Below, piece after piece: positions 28,036 to 37,359 of a stretch of DNA of 53,379 nucleotides; the stretch's first letter is position 1, and every line of letters starts with the position of its first letter. A program made the position numbers and the translations under genes. The DNA is taken from the NCBI GenBank assembly GCA_020062665.1, contig JAGUVW010000032.1, forward strand, positions 1-53,379, given 5' to 3'. Under the pieces are notes generated by a model that searched no databases, had not been told where the DNA came from, and worked only from the letters and a program-made list of their open reading frames with translations. This DNA comes from Pseudomonadales bacterium (GTDB lineage: Bacteria > Pseudomonadota > Gammaproteobacteria > Pseudomonadales > Ketobacteraceae).

Positions 28036-28467
28036 TCATTCGACGGTAATGGTGATTTTCTCGGACATTATTGGCGGTTGATGGGGAATATGCAGTTTGT
28101 CGCCCAGCAGCAGTTGCAGCGTGTGTTTGCCGGGTGCAAGTTCCAGTTGCACCTGGGTCTGACCGCCGCCGAAGTGCTTCACGTCTGCGCCCAGCGGTTG
28201 GGACAGGTCCTTTGGTACATCCATGTCCACCAGCAGATGATGATGTCCGGTGTTGGGCGTTTCGGTGCCGGCCGGTGCGACGCCCATGCCTTCCAGGCCA
28301 AAAATCACGGTCACCGGTGATTTGACGGTAGCGCCATCGGCGGGTGACACAATGTACGCTTTGGCGCCTGCTGGTGCGGCAGTGCGGGGCAACGCATCTG
28401 CGTGAACGGACAGAGCAGCAGCCATCAATAGCGCGCTGAAGGCAGAAAACACGAAAGGTCTGATCAT
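28036..28467 (-). CDS. DUF4399 periplasmic protein
   Basis: This 143-residue protein has a Sec signal (MIRPFVFSAFSALLMAAA, cleavage after VHA). A single beta-sandwich domain follows with the DUF4399 pattern: YIVSPADGATVKSPVTV, GLEGMGVAPAG, a histidine-rich HHHLLVD, then HFGGGQT and LLGDK. The His cluster and the two later His (HIPH) could bind a metal, though none is proven. The start at 28465-28467 has AAGGAG upstream. Function in the family is unknown. It has its own promoter region in the 251 bp shared with FadH. Confidence 0.87.
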   Translation of the reverse strand: MIRPFVFSAFSALLMAAALSVHADALPRTAAPAGAKAYIVSPADGATVKSPVTVIFGLEGMGVAPAGTETPNTGHHHLLVDMDVPKDLSQPLGADVKHFGGGQTQVQLELAPGKHTLQLLLGDKLHIPHQPPIMSEKITITVE

Positions 28468-28679
28468 CACTTGACTCCTTGTCATCAAGAGATCCGGTAG
28501 AAGGATCGACGTGCAGCATAGCACGGGCTGTTATAAGGGTTTGTCAGCTGGTGCACATTGGAACCTTCTTCCGTTATCCGCAGACCAGCGTCACAGGCGC
28601 TACTATAGCGGGTCATGAGACTGTTTGGTCAAGTTAGCGTGATGGCGGATGCAATTTACCGCCGCTGCGCTAGGATTAG

Positions 28680-30731
<2,052 letters not shown>

Positions 30732-30741
30732 GTGTCATCCC

Positions 30742-30772
30742 CCCTGCCGGTCACTATACCTGGCCGGCAGGG
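30742..30772 (+). terminator. hairpin terminator after fadH
   Basis: CCCTGCCGG at 30742-30750 pairs with CCGGCAGGG at 30764-30772. It lies 10 bp after the stop. The T tract is delayed and short (TTTT about 10 bp later), so termination may be partial. Confidence 0.65.
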
Positions 30773-30866
30773 TGCTGGGTCGTTTTCATTCCATCTTCGT
30801 CTAAAACCACCTGCATGGCCGGGAAACTTTTCCGGCAATGTTGAAACACTGCTCATTTTTCAGCTC

Positions 30867-30904
30867 GTTAAGCTTCCCTTAAGGTTTTTTAAGAAAGGCT
30901 TAAG
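30867..30904 (+). promoter_or_regulatory. four in-phase YTTAAG direct repeats (PmrA/QseB-type response regulator sites)
   Basis: GTTAAG at 30867, CTTAAG at 30878, TTTAAG at 30888 and CTTAAG at 30899 start 11, 10 and 11 bp apart, on one face of the helix. PmrA/QseB-class regulators bind YTTAAK-N5-YTTAAK direct repeats, so this array is a tandem pair of such boxes. It ends about 10 bp before a possible -10 (TAGTCT at 30915-30920), consistent with activation. The operon that follows ends with a regulator of this very class. Confidence 0.82.
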
Positions 30905-30923
30905 CCTGCTTCCCTAGTCTCAC

Positions 30924-30950
30924 ACTCACATTCATTGCAGTTATGTGAGT
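30924..30950 (+). promoter_or_regulatory. 5'-leader hairpin covering the ribosome site of the haemolysin-family gene
   Basis: ACTCACAT (30924-30931) pairs perfectly with ATGTGAGT (30943-30950) across 11 bases. The only Shine-Dalgarno-like bases before ATG 30955 (TGAG) lie inside the right arm, so folding would hide the start. As DNA it could instead be an operator dyad. Confidence 0.5.
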
Positions 30951-30954
30951 TGCC

Positions 30955-31617
30955 ATGAGCGCCATCCATGCCTATGCCGACCTGAAGATCGATGGACTGC
31001 CCTGCCAGCTGGTGGGGTATCCCCGCTGGCATGCCCGCCGTCACGAGCTCGAACAGTTCATCGCGCGCAGATTCAGGGCGGAGTACGGTGCCAACCCAAC
31101 CCATTTCATGCCGTTGCTGGTGGCGCTGCAGAACCATGCCGGGGACGTGCTGGCGCTGGCCGGTGTGCGTTCGGCCCTGATGGAACCGCTGTTTCTGGAA
31201 CACTATCTGGATGCGCCGGTGGAGCAGGTGCTGGAGCCGGCTGCCGGTCGCCCGCTGCCTCGTCACCAGATTGTGGAGATGGGAAATCTGGCGGCAGTTC
31301 GCCCTGGCCATGCGCGTTATCTGTTTGCCGCCATGACGGATCTGCTGCTGGCGTGGCAGTTCCAGTGGCTGTGCTGCACCGGTGTGGCGGGTGTGCGCAA
31401 TCTGTTGCGTCGCCTGAACATGGAGCCTGCAGTTATCGCGCAGGCCGATGCTCGCCGGGTGCCTGACGCGGCCCGTCAATGGGGGCGCTATTACGACAAG
31501 AATCCGCAGGTGCTGGCCGGTGAGATCAGCCAGGGTCGCGACAGCGTCGCCCGCAGTGGCATTCTTGAGCGCTGTGATTACGTTCGCCTGGAGCCGTGCA
31601 ATGTCCTCAGTGCTTGA
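30955..31617 (+). CDS. thermostable haemolysin (delta-VPH) family protein
   Basis: This 220-residue protein has no signal peptide. It has the features of the thermostable haemolysin family: HARRHELEQFIARRFRAEYGA at the start (split: residues 26-45), a central HFMPLLVAL segment, VEMGNLAAVRPGHAR and GVRNLLRRL. The family was named from Vibrio, but its fold class is closer to GNAT-type or autoinducer-synthase-like acyltransferases than to pore formers. It opens an operon with an acyl ligase, so acyl transfer is a more likely role than haemolysis here. This is inference. The ligase start lies within its last 17 bp. Confidence 0.85.
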   Translation: MSAIHAYADLKIDGLPCQLVGYPRWHARRHELEQFIARRFRAEYGANPTHFMPLLVALQNHAGDVLALAGVRSALMEPLFLEHYLDAPVEQVLEPAAGRPLPRHQIVEMGNLAAVRPGHARYLFAAMTDLLLAWQFQWLCCTGVAGVRNLLRRLNMEPAVIAQADARRVPDAARQWGRYYDKNPQVLAGEISQGRDSVARSGILERCDYVRLEPCNVLSA

Positions 31618-33133
31618 ACGCCTGCAGGCATGGGCTGACAGCGCTGGTTCGACCATCGCGCTGCATGATGGCGAACGCACGCTGACCTTTGCGGAGCTTT
31701 GCAGTGCTGTCTCGTTGCTGCGTCGGCGGTTTCAGACGGCGGATTATTCCGTGGTGGCGCTGGCGGGTGACAACAGTATCGCCTGGATTGTCTGTGACCT
31801 CGCATTGCTGGGATTACCGGTGCGGGTAGTGCCGATTCCAGCATTCTTTTCCCCGCAACAGGTTGAACATTTGCTGCAGCAGGCGCAGGTGGATGCAGTG
31901 GTGGCAACCAGCGTGGAACTGGCGCGGGTGCCGGGCCTGAATCCCGTGCAATGGCAGCTGCTGGATGCACGGCTGGATCTGGTGGCCTGTCGCCGGCCCG
32001 TGGTGTCCCGCTATCAGGGTGAATACGAAAAGGTGACCTTCACCTCTGGCAGTACCGGCGCGCCCAAGGGTGTGCGTCTGGCGCTTTCCACGCTGGAAAA
32101 CACCGCGCTTTCCATCGCGGATGCTTTGCAGGATGTCGGTATCCAGCGGCATTTGAGCGTGCTCCCTTATGCAACGCTGCTGGAAAACTGCGCGGGAATC
32201 TACGCGCCGCTGTTGCAAGGTGTGACGATTCACCTGCGCGCCATGGCACAACTGGGACTGCAATCCCCGGCGCAGTTCAATCCTTTGATGCTGGCGTCGG
32301 TGCTGACGACGGTGCGGCCCCAGGCCACGATTCTGGTGCCGCAGTTGCTGCTGGCGCTGACTGCCCTGGTGCAGCGGGGCTTGCTGGCGGCACAGGATTT
32401 CCGCTTCATCGCGGTGGGCGGCGGCAAAGTGTCGCAAGACGTGTTGCAGACGGCGGAAGCGTTGGGCCTTCCCGTTTATGAAGGTTATGGCCTGTCGGAG
32501 TGCGGTTCGGTGGTGACGCTCAACACACCTGGGCAGCACCGGACAGGCAGCGTGGGCAAGGTGCTGCCGCACGCACGCATCCGTATCGATGATCAGGGCG
32601 AGATTCTGGTGAGCGGTGCTGTCATGAAAGGCTATCTGGGTGAGCCGGATCTTGCCGGTGATGTTGTTGCCACCGGTGATCTGGGTCATATCGATGACGA
32701 AGGCTTTCTGTATGTATCAGGTCGCAAAAAGAATCTGTTCATCACCGCCTTCGGCCGCAACGTGAATCCGGAATGGGTCGAGGCCGAATTGCAGGGGCAG
32801 CTCGCCATCGCCCAGGCAGCGGTGTTTGGCGAGGCGATGCCGCACAACGTGGCGATCATTGTTCCCCGCACAGGTTTCGATGCGGCGGCCGTGGACACTG
32901 CAGTAAGCCAATGCAACCAGCGCCTGCCCGATTACGCCCGCATCGGACGCATCGTGCTGGCACCTCAACCCTTCACCGACACCAATGGCATGGCCACGCC
33001 CAATGGCCGCATTCGCCGCAATGTAATCGCACAACAATTTTCCGCTGAACTTTTTTCCTCAAAACCTTTTTCCGCAGAACTTTGCCAGGAGGTGGCAGAT
33101 GGCATTCTTCCAACAGTTGCAACAGCAGACTGA
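31601..33133 (+). CDS. AMP-dependent acyl-CoA/acyl-acid ligase
   Basis: This 510-residue ANL-superfamily protein has FTSGSTGAPKGVRL (A3), YGLSECGSV (A5), TGDLGHID (A7) and GRKKNLFITAFGRNVNPEWVE (A8, residues split in the hinge). The usual catalytic lysine near the C-terminus (GKxxR) appears as NGRIRR, so Arg replaces Lys. It may still form acyl-AMP more slowly, or only bind. It should activate a carboxylic acid with ATP. It overlaps the haemolysin-family gene by 17 bp and the oxidase gene by 35 bp, so translation is coupled. A much longer upstream reading lies inside the previous gene. Confidence 0.9.
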   Translation: MSSVLERLQAWADSAGSTIALHDGERTLTFAELCSAVSLLRRRFQTADYSVVALAGDNSIAWIVCDLALLGLPVRVVPIPAFFSPQQVEHLLQQAQVDAVVATSVELARVPGLNPVQWQLLDARLDLVACRRPVVSRYQGEYEKVTFTSGSTGAPKGVRLALSTLENTALSIADALQDVGIQRHLSVLPYATLLENCAGIYAPLLQGVTIHLRAMAQLGLQSPAQFNPLMLASVLTTVRPQATILVPQLLLALTALVQRGLLAAQDFRFIAVGGGKVSQDVLQTAEALGLPVYEGYGLSECGSVVTLNTPGQHRTGSVGKVLPHARIRIDDQGEILVSGAVMKGYLGEPDLAGDVVATGDLGHIDDEGFLYVSGRKKNLFITAFGRNVNPEWVEAELQGQLAIAQAAVFGEAMPHNVAIIVPRTGFDAAAVDTAVSQCNQRLPDYARIGRIVLAPQPFTDTNGMATPNGRIRRNVIAQQFSAELFSSKPFSAELCQEVADGILPTVATAD

Positions 33134-33779
33134 AACCGCGCGCCAGCGAGTGCTGACAGCACCGGTGTTGCGCGCCGTACCCGAGGGCCGGTTCGATGTG
33201 CGGGGTTATCGCTTTTTTCTGGAGCAGGCCTATCACCACGTCAAGCACACGGTGCCGTTGATGATGGCCTGTGGTGCACGCTTGCCCGAACGTCTGGAAA
33301 ACGTGCGCAAGGCCCTCGTGGAGTATATCGAAGAGGAATACGGCCACCACGAATGGATACTGAATGATATCGAGGCGGCCGGTGGCGATCGGGAGCGCGT
33401 GCGTACTGGCACACCTTGCCTGGCCATCGAGCTGATGGTGGCGTTTCTTTATGACCAGATCCAGCGTGGCAATCCGGCCGCGTTCTTTGGCATGGTGATG
33501 GTGCTGGAAGGCACCAGCATCCAGCTCGCCACGCAGATGGGGCAGATCGTGCAAACCAAGCTCCAGCTGCCGGCCAATGCGTTCTCCTACCTGTACTCCC
33601 ACGGCAATCTGGATCTGGAGCACTTCAAGTTTTTTGAAACGCTGATGAACCAGATCACCGATCCCGCCGATCAACAAGCCATCGTGCATGCAGCCAACGT
33701 CGTGTTTCAGCTTTATGGCGACATGCTGCACAGCATTCCATTGCTCTCAACCGATGAGGTGAAACATGCAGCTGCGTGA
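33099..33779 (+). CDS. haem-oxygenase-like diiron oxidase (TenA/UndA-type fold)
   Basis: This 226-residue all-helical protein has the ligand pattern of haem-oxygenase-like diiron enzymes: Glu42 near HH46-47, Glu80-x-x-His83 in EEEYGHHEW, Glu137 in VLEGTS, and Asp172-x-x-His175 in NLDLEHF. In UndA, BesC and SznF this scaffold binds two irons and uses O2 for oxidative cleavage of fatty acids or amino acids. TenA thiaminases share the fold, but no thiamine genes are nearby. With an acyl ligase before it and an SDR after, an oxidation of a fatty-acid-derived substrate is the likely role. It has a good GGAGGT ribosome site inside the ligase gene. Confidence 0.87.
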   Translation: MAFFQQLQQQTETARQRVLTAPVLRAVPEGRFDVRGYRFFLEQAYHHVKHTVPLMMACGARLPERLENVRKALVEYIEEEYGHHEWILNDIEAAGGDRERVRTGTPCLAIELMVAFLYDQIQRGNPAAFFGMVMVLEGTSIQLATQMGQIVQTKLQLPANAFSYLYSHGNLDLEHFKFFETLMNQITDPADQQAIVHAANVVFQLYGDMLHSIPLLSTDEVKHAAA

Positions 33780-34572
33780 CAAAAAAATCCTGCTGACCGG
33801 CGCAACGGGTGGAATAGGCAATGCGCTGGCGAAGACGTTGCATTTTCTGGGCGCGAAACTGATCCTGGCCGGGCGCGCGCCGGACGCATTCAAGTCGCTG
33901 ATTGCAGAAATTTGTGTCAATCCGGCGAGCATCGCGGTGGCGCACCTGGATCTGGCCAGTCCAGATGTAAATGAGCAGGCGCTGGCAATTTCCCGCGAGC
34001 ATCCTGATCTTGACATGATTGTGAACTGCGCGGGCATGAACCTGTTCTCTGCCAGTGCCAGTGCGCCGGCCGACGAAGTGTCCCGGCTGCTCGATGTGAA
34101 TCTCAAGGGTACGATTCTGCTGACCCAGGCGCTGCTGCCGACGCTGATGAAGCGGCCACAGGCGGCCATCGTCAACGTAGGATCGACCTTTGGCAGCATT
34201 GGCTATCCGGGTTTCGCAGCCTACTGTGCCAGCAAGTTCGGCCTGCGCGGTTACAGCGAGGCACTGCGGCGCGAACTGGCTAACAGTTCCGTTCGTGTTT
34301 TCTATGTGGCGCCGCGCGCAACCGCTACTGCGATGAACGACGTTGCTGTGCAGGAGATGAACGCAGCGCTGGGAAATGCCGTGGATGATCCGGTTGCGGT
34401 GGCGGAGCAGATCGTCTGCGCCATTGCGCGCGACCGCAGCAAACTTTTTATCGGCTGGCCAGAAAAACTGTTTGTGTTCATGAACGGCATGATGAGCAGC
34501 GTCGTGGACAAGGCGCTGTTGAAACAGCTTCCCGTTATCCAGCGTTTTCTGTTGAAAGAGGCAAAATCATGA
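33766..34572 (+). CDS. short-chain dehydrogenase/reductase
   Basis: This 268-residue SDR has TGATGGIGNALA for cofactor, NCAGMN in place of NNAG, Ser in NVGSTFGS, and the YCASKFG catalytic Tyr and Lys. The basic ILAGR after strand 2 suggests NADP(H). The C-terminal residues 225-268 form an amphipathic or membrane-associating tail (FVFMNGMMSSVVDKALL), as in DltE- or SDR-type lipid oxidoreductases. It overlaps the diiron protein by 14 bp and the next gene by ATGA. It probably reduces or oxidises the product of the preceding enzyme. Confidence 0.92.
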   Translation: MQLRDKKILLTGATGGIGNALAKTLHFLGAKLILAGRAPDAFKSLIAEICVNPASIAVAHLDLASPDVNEQALAISREHPDLDMIVNCAGMNLFSASASAPADEVSRLLDVNLKGTILLTQALLPTLMKRPQAAIVNVGSTFGSIGYPGFAAYCASKFGLRGYSEALRRELANSSVRVFYVAPRATATAMNDVAVQEMNAALGNAVDDPVAVAEQIVCAIARDRSKLFIGWPEKLFVFMNGMMSSVVDKALLKQLPVIQRFLLKEAKS

Positions 34573-35213
34573 AATACCTGTCACGTCTGGTGATCGCCAC
34601 CCTGTTGTATGTGTGTGGCGTTGTGGCTCAGGCTGCGCCGTCCTTTGATGAAGCCTTGCTGTCATTGCAGGAACAATGGGCGCATATCAACTACGAAGTC
34701 GCCAAGGATCAGAAGCAGGCGCAGTTCAAAATACTGGACGAGCAACTGCAGGCTTTGGCCTCCGCCAATCCTGGCCGGCCCGAACCGTTGATCTGGCGTG
34801 GCATCGTGTTGTCCACCTGGGCGGGTGCCAAGGGCGGCCTGGGCGCGCTGGGTCTGGTCAAGGATGCCCGCAGCCTGTTCGAGCAGTCGCTGAAGCTGTC
34901 GCAGGATGCGTTGCAGGGTTCCGCCTATACTTCCCTGGGCAGCCTGTATTATCAGGTGCCGGGCTGGCCCATCGCATTTGGTGATGACAAAAAGGCGCGG
35001 GAATTGCTGGAAAAAGCGATTCAGATCAATCCGGACGGTATTGATAGCAACTATTTTTACGCGGACTATTGGCGGGAGCAGGGTGACAACGCCAGGGCGA
35101 AGCAGTATTTCACCAAGGCGCTGCAGGCACCGGCACGCCCGTCGCGTCCGTTGGCAGATGCGGGCCGGCGCCAGGACATCATGGACAAGCTGCAGAAACT
35201 GGCAGACAAGTAG
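34569..35213 (+). CDS. exported TPR-like protein
   Basis: This 214-residue protein has a Sec signal (cleavage after VVAQA near residue 23). Helical repeats of TPR type follow: residues 70-110 (PEPLIWRGIVLST), 112-140 and 150-180 (ELLEKAIQINPDG and then NARAKQYFTKAL). Such proteins act as periplasmic scaffolds. It is coupled to the SDR gene by a 4-bp overlap and lies 16 bp before the response regulator, linking pathway and sensor. It may present ligand to the kinase or assist export of the product. No function is assigned. Confidence 0.85.
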   Translation: MKYLSRLVIATLLYVCGVVAQAAPSFDEALLSLQEQWAHINYEVAKDQKQAQFKILDEQLQALASANPGRPEPLIWRGIVLSTWAGAKGGLGALGLVKDARSLFEQSLKLSQDALQGSAYTSLGSLYYQVPGWPIAFGDDKKARELLEKAIQINPDGIDSNYFYADYWREQGDNARAKQYFTKALQAPARPSRPLADAGRRQDIMDKLQKLADK

Positions 35214-35229
35214 AACCGGGAAACGATAG

Positions 35230-35889
35230 ATGCGCTTATTGCTGGTGGAAGATGACGCCATGCTGGGCCGGGCGGTGCTCACGGCGCTGAAAATGGAAGG
35301 CTACGACGTGGACTGGATGTCTGCGGGGCAGTCTGCGCTGCACTGTCTGGAAACCGAGGATTACGATCTGGTGATTCTGGATCTTGGTTTGCCGGATGTC
35401 GATGGCAAGAATGTACTGGCCACGCTGCGCAAGCGTGGCACCACGACGCCAGTGATCATCCTGACAGCGCGCGACAGTATCGAGGATCGGGTCGGGGGGC
35501 TGGATGCTGGCGCCGACGACTACATGGTGAAGCCGTTCGACCAGCACGAACTGATGGCGCGGGTACGGGCCCTGCTGCGCCGTCGCAGTGGACGTGCTTC
35601 TCCCGCCGTGCATTACAAGGACATCACCCTGTATCCGGAAGCGATGAAAGCGGAATACCAGGGGGAGGGTGTCGAACTTTCCCGGCGCGAATTCATGTTG
35701 CTCAACGAGCTGCTGCACAATATCGGCCGCGTTCTTACCCGTGAACAACTGGAGCGCGCGATTTATGATTGGGGGCAGGATGTGGCCAGCAATGCGGTTG
35801 AGGTGCACATCCATCACCTGCGCAAGAAATTCAACAGTGATCTGATCCGCACCATTCGCGGCGTCGGCTATCTGGTGGAAAAAGCCTGA
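35230..35889 (+). CDS. OmpR-family response regulator, QseB/PmrA-like
   Basis: This 219-residue regulator has a receiver with Asp51 as phosphorylation site (LVILDLGLP), Asp8-Asp9, Thr in LTARDS and Lys in YMVKPFD. A winged-helix domain follows with the conserved VEVHIHHLRKKF and IRGVGYLVE. The sequence is QseB/PmrA-like, the class that binds YTTAAK direct repeats. Four such repeats precede the operon at 30867-30904, which supports positive autoregulation. The stop and the kinase start overlap by one base (TGATG). Confidence 0.93.
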   Translation: MRLLLVEDDAMLGRAVLTALKMEGYDVDWMSAGQSALHCLETEDYDLVILDLGLPDVDGKNVLATLRKRGTTTPVIILTARDSIEDRVGGLDAGADDYMVKPFDQHELMARVRALLRRRSGRASPAVHYKDITLYPEAMKAEYQGEGVELSRREFMLLNELLHNIGRVLTREQLERAIYDWGQDVASNAVEVHIHHLRKKFNSDLIRTIRGVGYLVEKA

Positions 35890-37286
35890 TGCGTTCCATC
35901 CGCACCTTTCTGTTAGTGGCCATTTCTTTCGTCGTCATTCTTGTTTTTGTTCTTGCTGCCATTGCCAGTTTCAATCGTGCCCGTTACGAAACCGACGAAC
36001 TGTTCGACGCTGAGCTGGCGCAGACGGCGCGTATCCTGCGTTCTACACTGGAAGTCGCAGCGTCGGACGATCGCGCTGGCGCTTATCCAACGGCCAGCAT
36101 CCGTACGCAGGACTGGAAAGCGGCGCTCACAGGATTGGTCGACGATGAAGAAAGAACGCGCCTCGGCCATGCCTACGAGCGCAAGATCCTGTTCCAGGTG
36201 ACACGCAACGGTGAACGGATTCTGTATACCGACAATTCCCCGCTGACCGGTGACTGGTATCCGGAACAAGGTTATCAGATGTTCAAGGCCAATGGCTTCA
36301 CCTGGCACCTGTTTTCTCTGCTCGACGACGACACCTGGTATACGGTGGGTGAACGCGGTGACATCCGTGATGAAGTGGCGCGCAAGATCGCGCTCAGCAG
36401 TCTGTTTCCCTCGTTGTTTGCCTTGCCGGTATTACTGTTCCTTCTGGTGATGACGCTGCAGCGGGGATTGCGTCCCCTGAATGATCTGGATCGCCACATC
36501 CAGACCCGCAACAAAGACAATCTGGATGCCATCGAATTGCCGGCGTCGCCTGCGGAAATCCGTCCCATCGTGGATTCGCTCAATGAATTGCTGGCCCGGT
36601 TGCGGCGCTCGCTGGAGAGTGAGCGGCGTTTTTCTGCCATGGCGTCCCACGAAATGCGCACACCCTTAGCCGTTCTGAAAGTCAATGTGCAGAACGCGCT
36701 GAAGGCGCGCACCGAGCAGGAACGCACAGCGATGTTGCAGGACATTGATGCCGGCGTCGATCGTGCCAGCCGGCTGGTCAATCAGCTGCTCACGCTCAGC
36801 AGGCTGGAGCAGGACGATCCCGGTTTTGAAACAGTCACGCTGGATATTCTGCCGATCCTGCGGGAAGAAATCGCTGCGATGTATCCGATCGCACTGCAAC
36901 GCCAGCAATCGATCGAGCTTCTTGCAGGCGCAACGGAATTGCAGCTCAGAACTGCGCCGCAACTGTTTCCCCTGATCATTCGCAATCTGGTGGACAATGC
37001 CATCAAGTATTCACCCGAGGGCGGACGCGTACAGATACGGGCAGATCGTCAGGGGGATCAGGTTCTGCTGTGCGTGGAAGACAGTGGCCCAGGGATTCCA
37101 CCGCAGGAGCGCAACAGGATTTTTGAGCGGTTTTATCGCGTGCGTGGCGTAACTGCAGATGTGGGAGGTTCCGGTTTGGGATTGGCCATCGTGTGGCGTG
37201 TTGCGGAGTTGCTGCAGGCGAAGATTGCGGTTGACAGCAGTGCCGAGCTGGGTGGATTGTCGATCCGGGTGACGTTTCCGGTCTGA
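35889..37286 (+). CDS. sensor histidine kinase, QseC-like
   Basis: This 465-residue kinase has two membrane helices (residues 7-28 and about 170-190) enclosing a periplasmic sensor of about 140 residues, then HAMP-like linker, HisKA with His254 (MASHEMRTPLA), and HATPase motifs (NLVDNAIKYS, DSGPGIP, GGSGLGLAI). The sensor region has few cysteines and several Asp/Glu/Trp, and its ligand is not visible. It is cotranscribed with its regulator and with a biosynthetic set, so it may sense the product or the membrane state. A hairpin with stem GCGCCACTG lies just after the stop. Confidence 0.93.
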   Translation: MRSIRTFLLVAISFVVILVFVLAAIASFNRARYETDELFDAELAQTARILRSTLEVAASDDRAGAYPTASIRTQDWKAALTGLVDDEERTRLGHAYERKILFQVTRNGERILYTDNSPLTGDWYPEQGYQMFKANGFTWHLFSLLDDDTWYTVGERGDIRDEVARKIALSSLFPSLFALPVLLFLLVMTLQRGLRPLNDLDRHIQTRNKDNLDAIELPASPAEIRPIVDSLNELLARLRRSLESERRFSAMASHEMRTPLAVLKVNVQNALKARTEQERTAMLQDIDAGVDRASRLVNQLLTLSRLEQDDPGFETVTLDILPILREEIAAMYPIALQRQQSIELLAGATELQLRTAPQLFPLIIRNLVDNAIKYSPEGGRVQIRADRQGDQVLLCVEDSGPGIPPQERNRIFERFYRVRGVTADVGGSGLGLAIVWRVAELLQAKIAVDSSAELGGLSIRVTFPV

Positions 37287-37314
37287 CCAGGCTGGCCTGA
37301 GATTGTTGATCCGA

Positions 37315-37350
37315 CATCGCGCCACTGCCAGATCGACAGTGGCGCTGATG
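37315..37350. terminator. hairpin between convergent kinase and acyl-CoA dehydrogenase genes
   Basis: GCGCCACTG at 37319-37327 pairs with CAGTGGCGC at 37337-37345 and is extended by CATC and GATG with one bulge. No T run follows on either strand, so it may act as a weak terminator or transcript-end stabiliser for both. Confidence 0.5.
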
Positions 37351-37359
37351 GTGTTCCGG

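Noticed and set aside
30955-31617. Haemolytic toxin reading of the haemolysin-family gene
   Set aside because: No signal peptide or pore-forming features are present and the operon is enzymatic; the family name is historical.
33099-33779. Thiaminase/TenA assignment for the helical protein
   Set aside because: No thiamine genes or thi-box are near, and the Glu/His/Asp positions fit diiron oxidases better than TenA.
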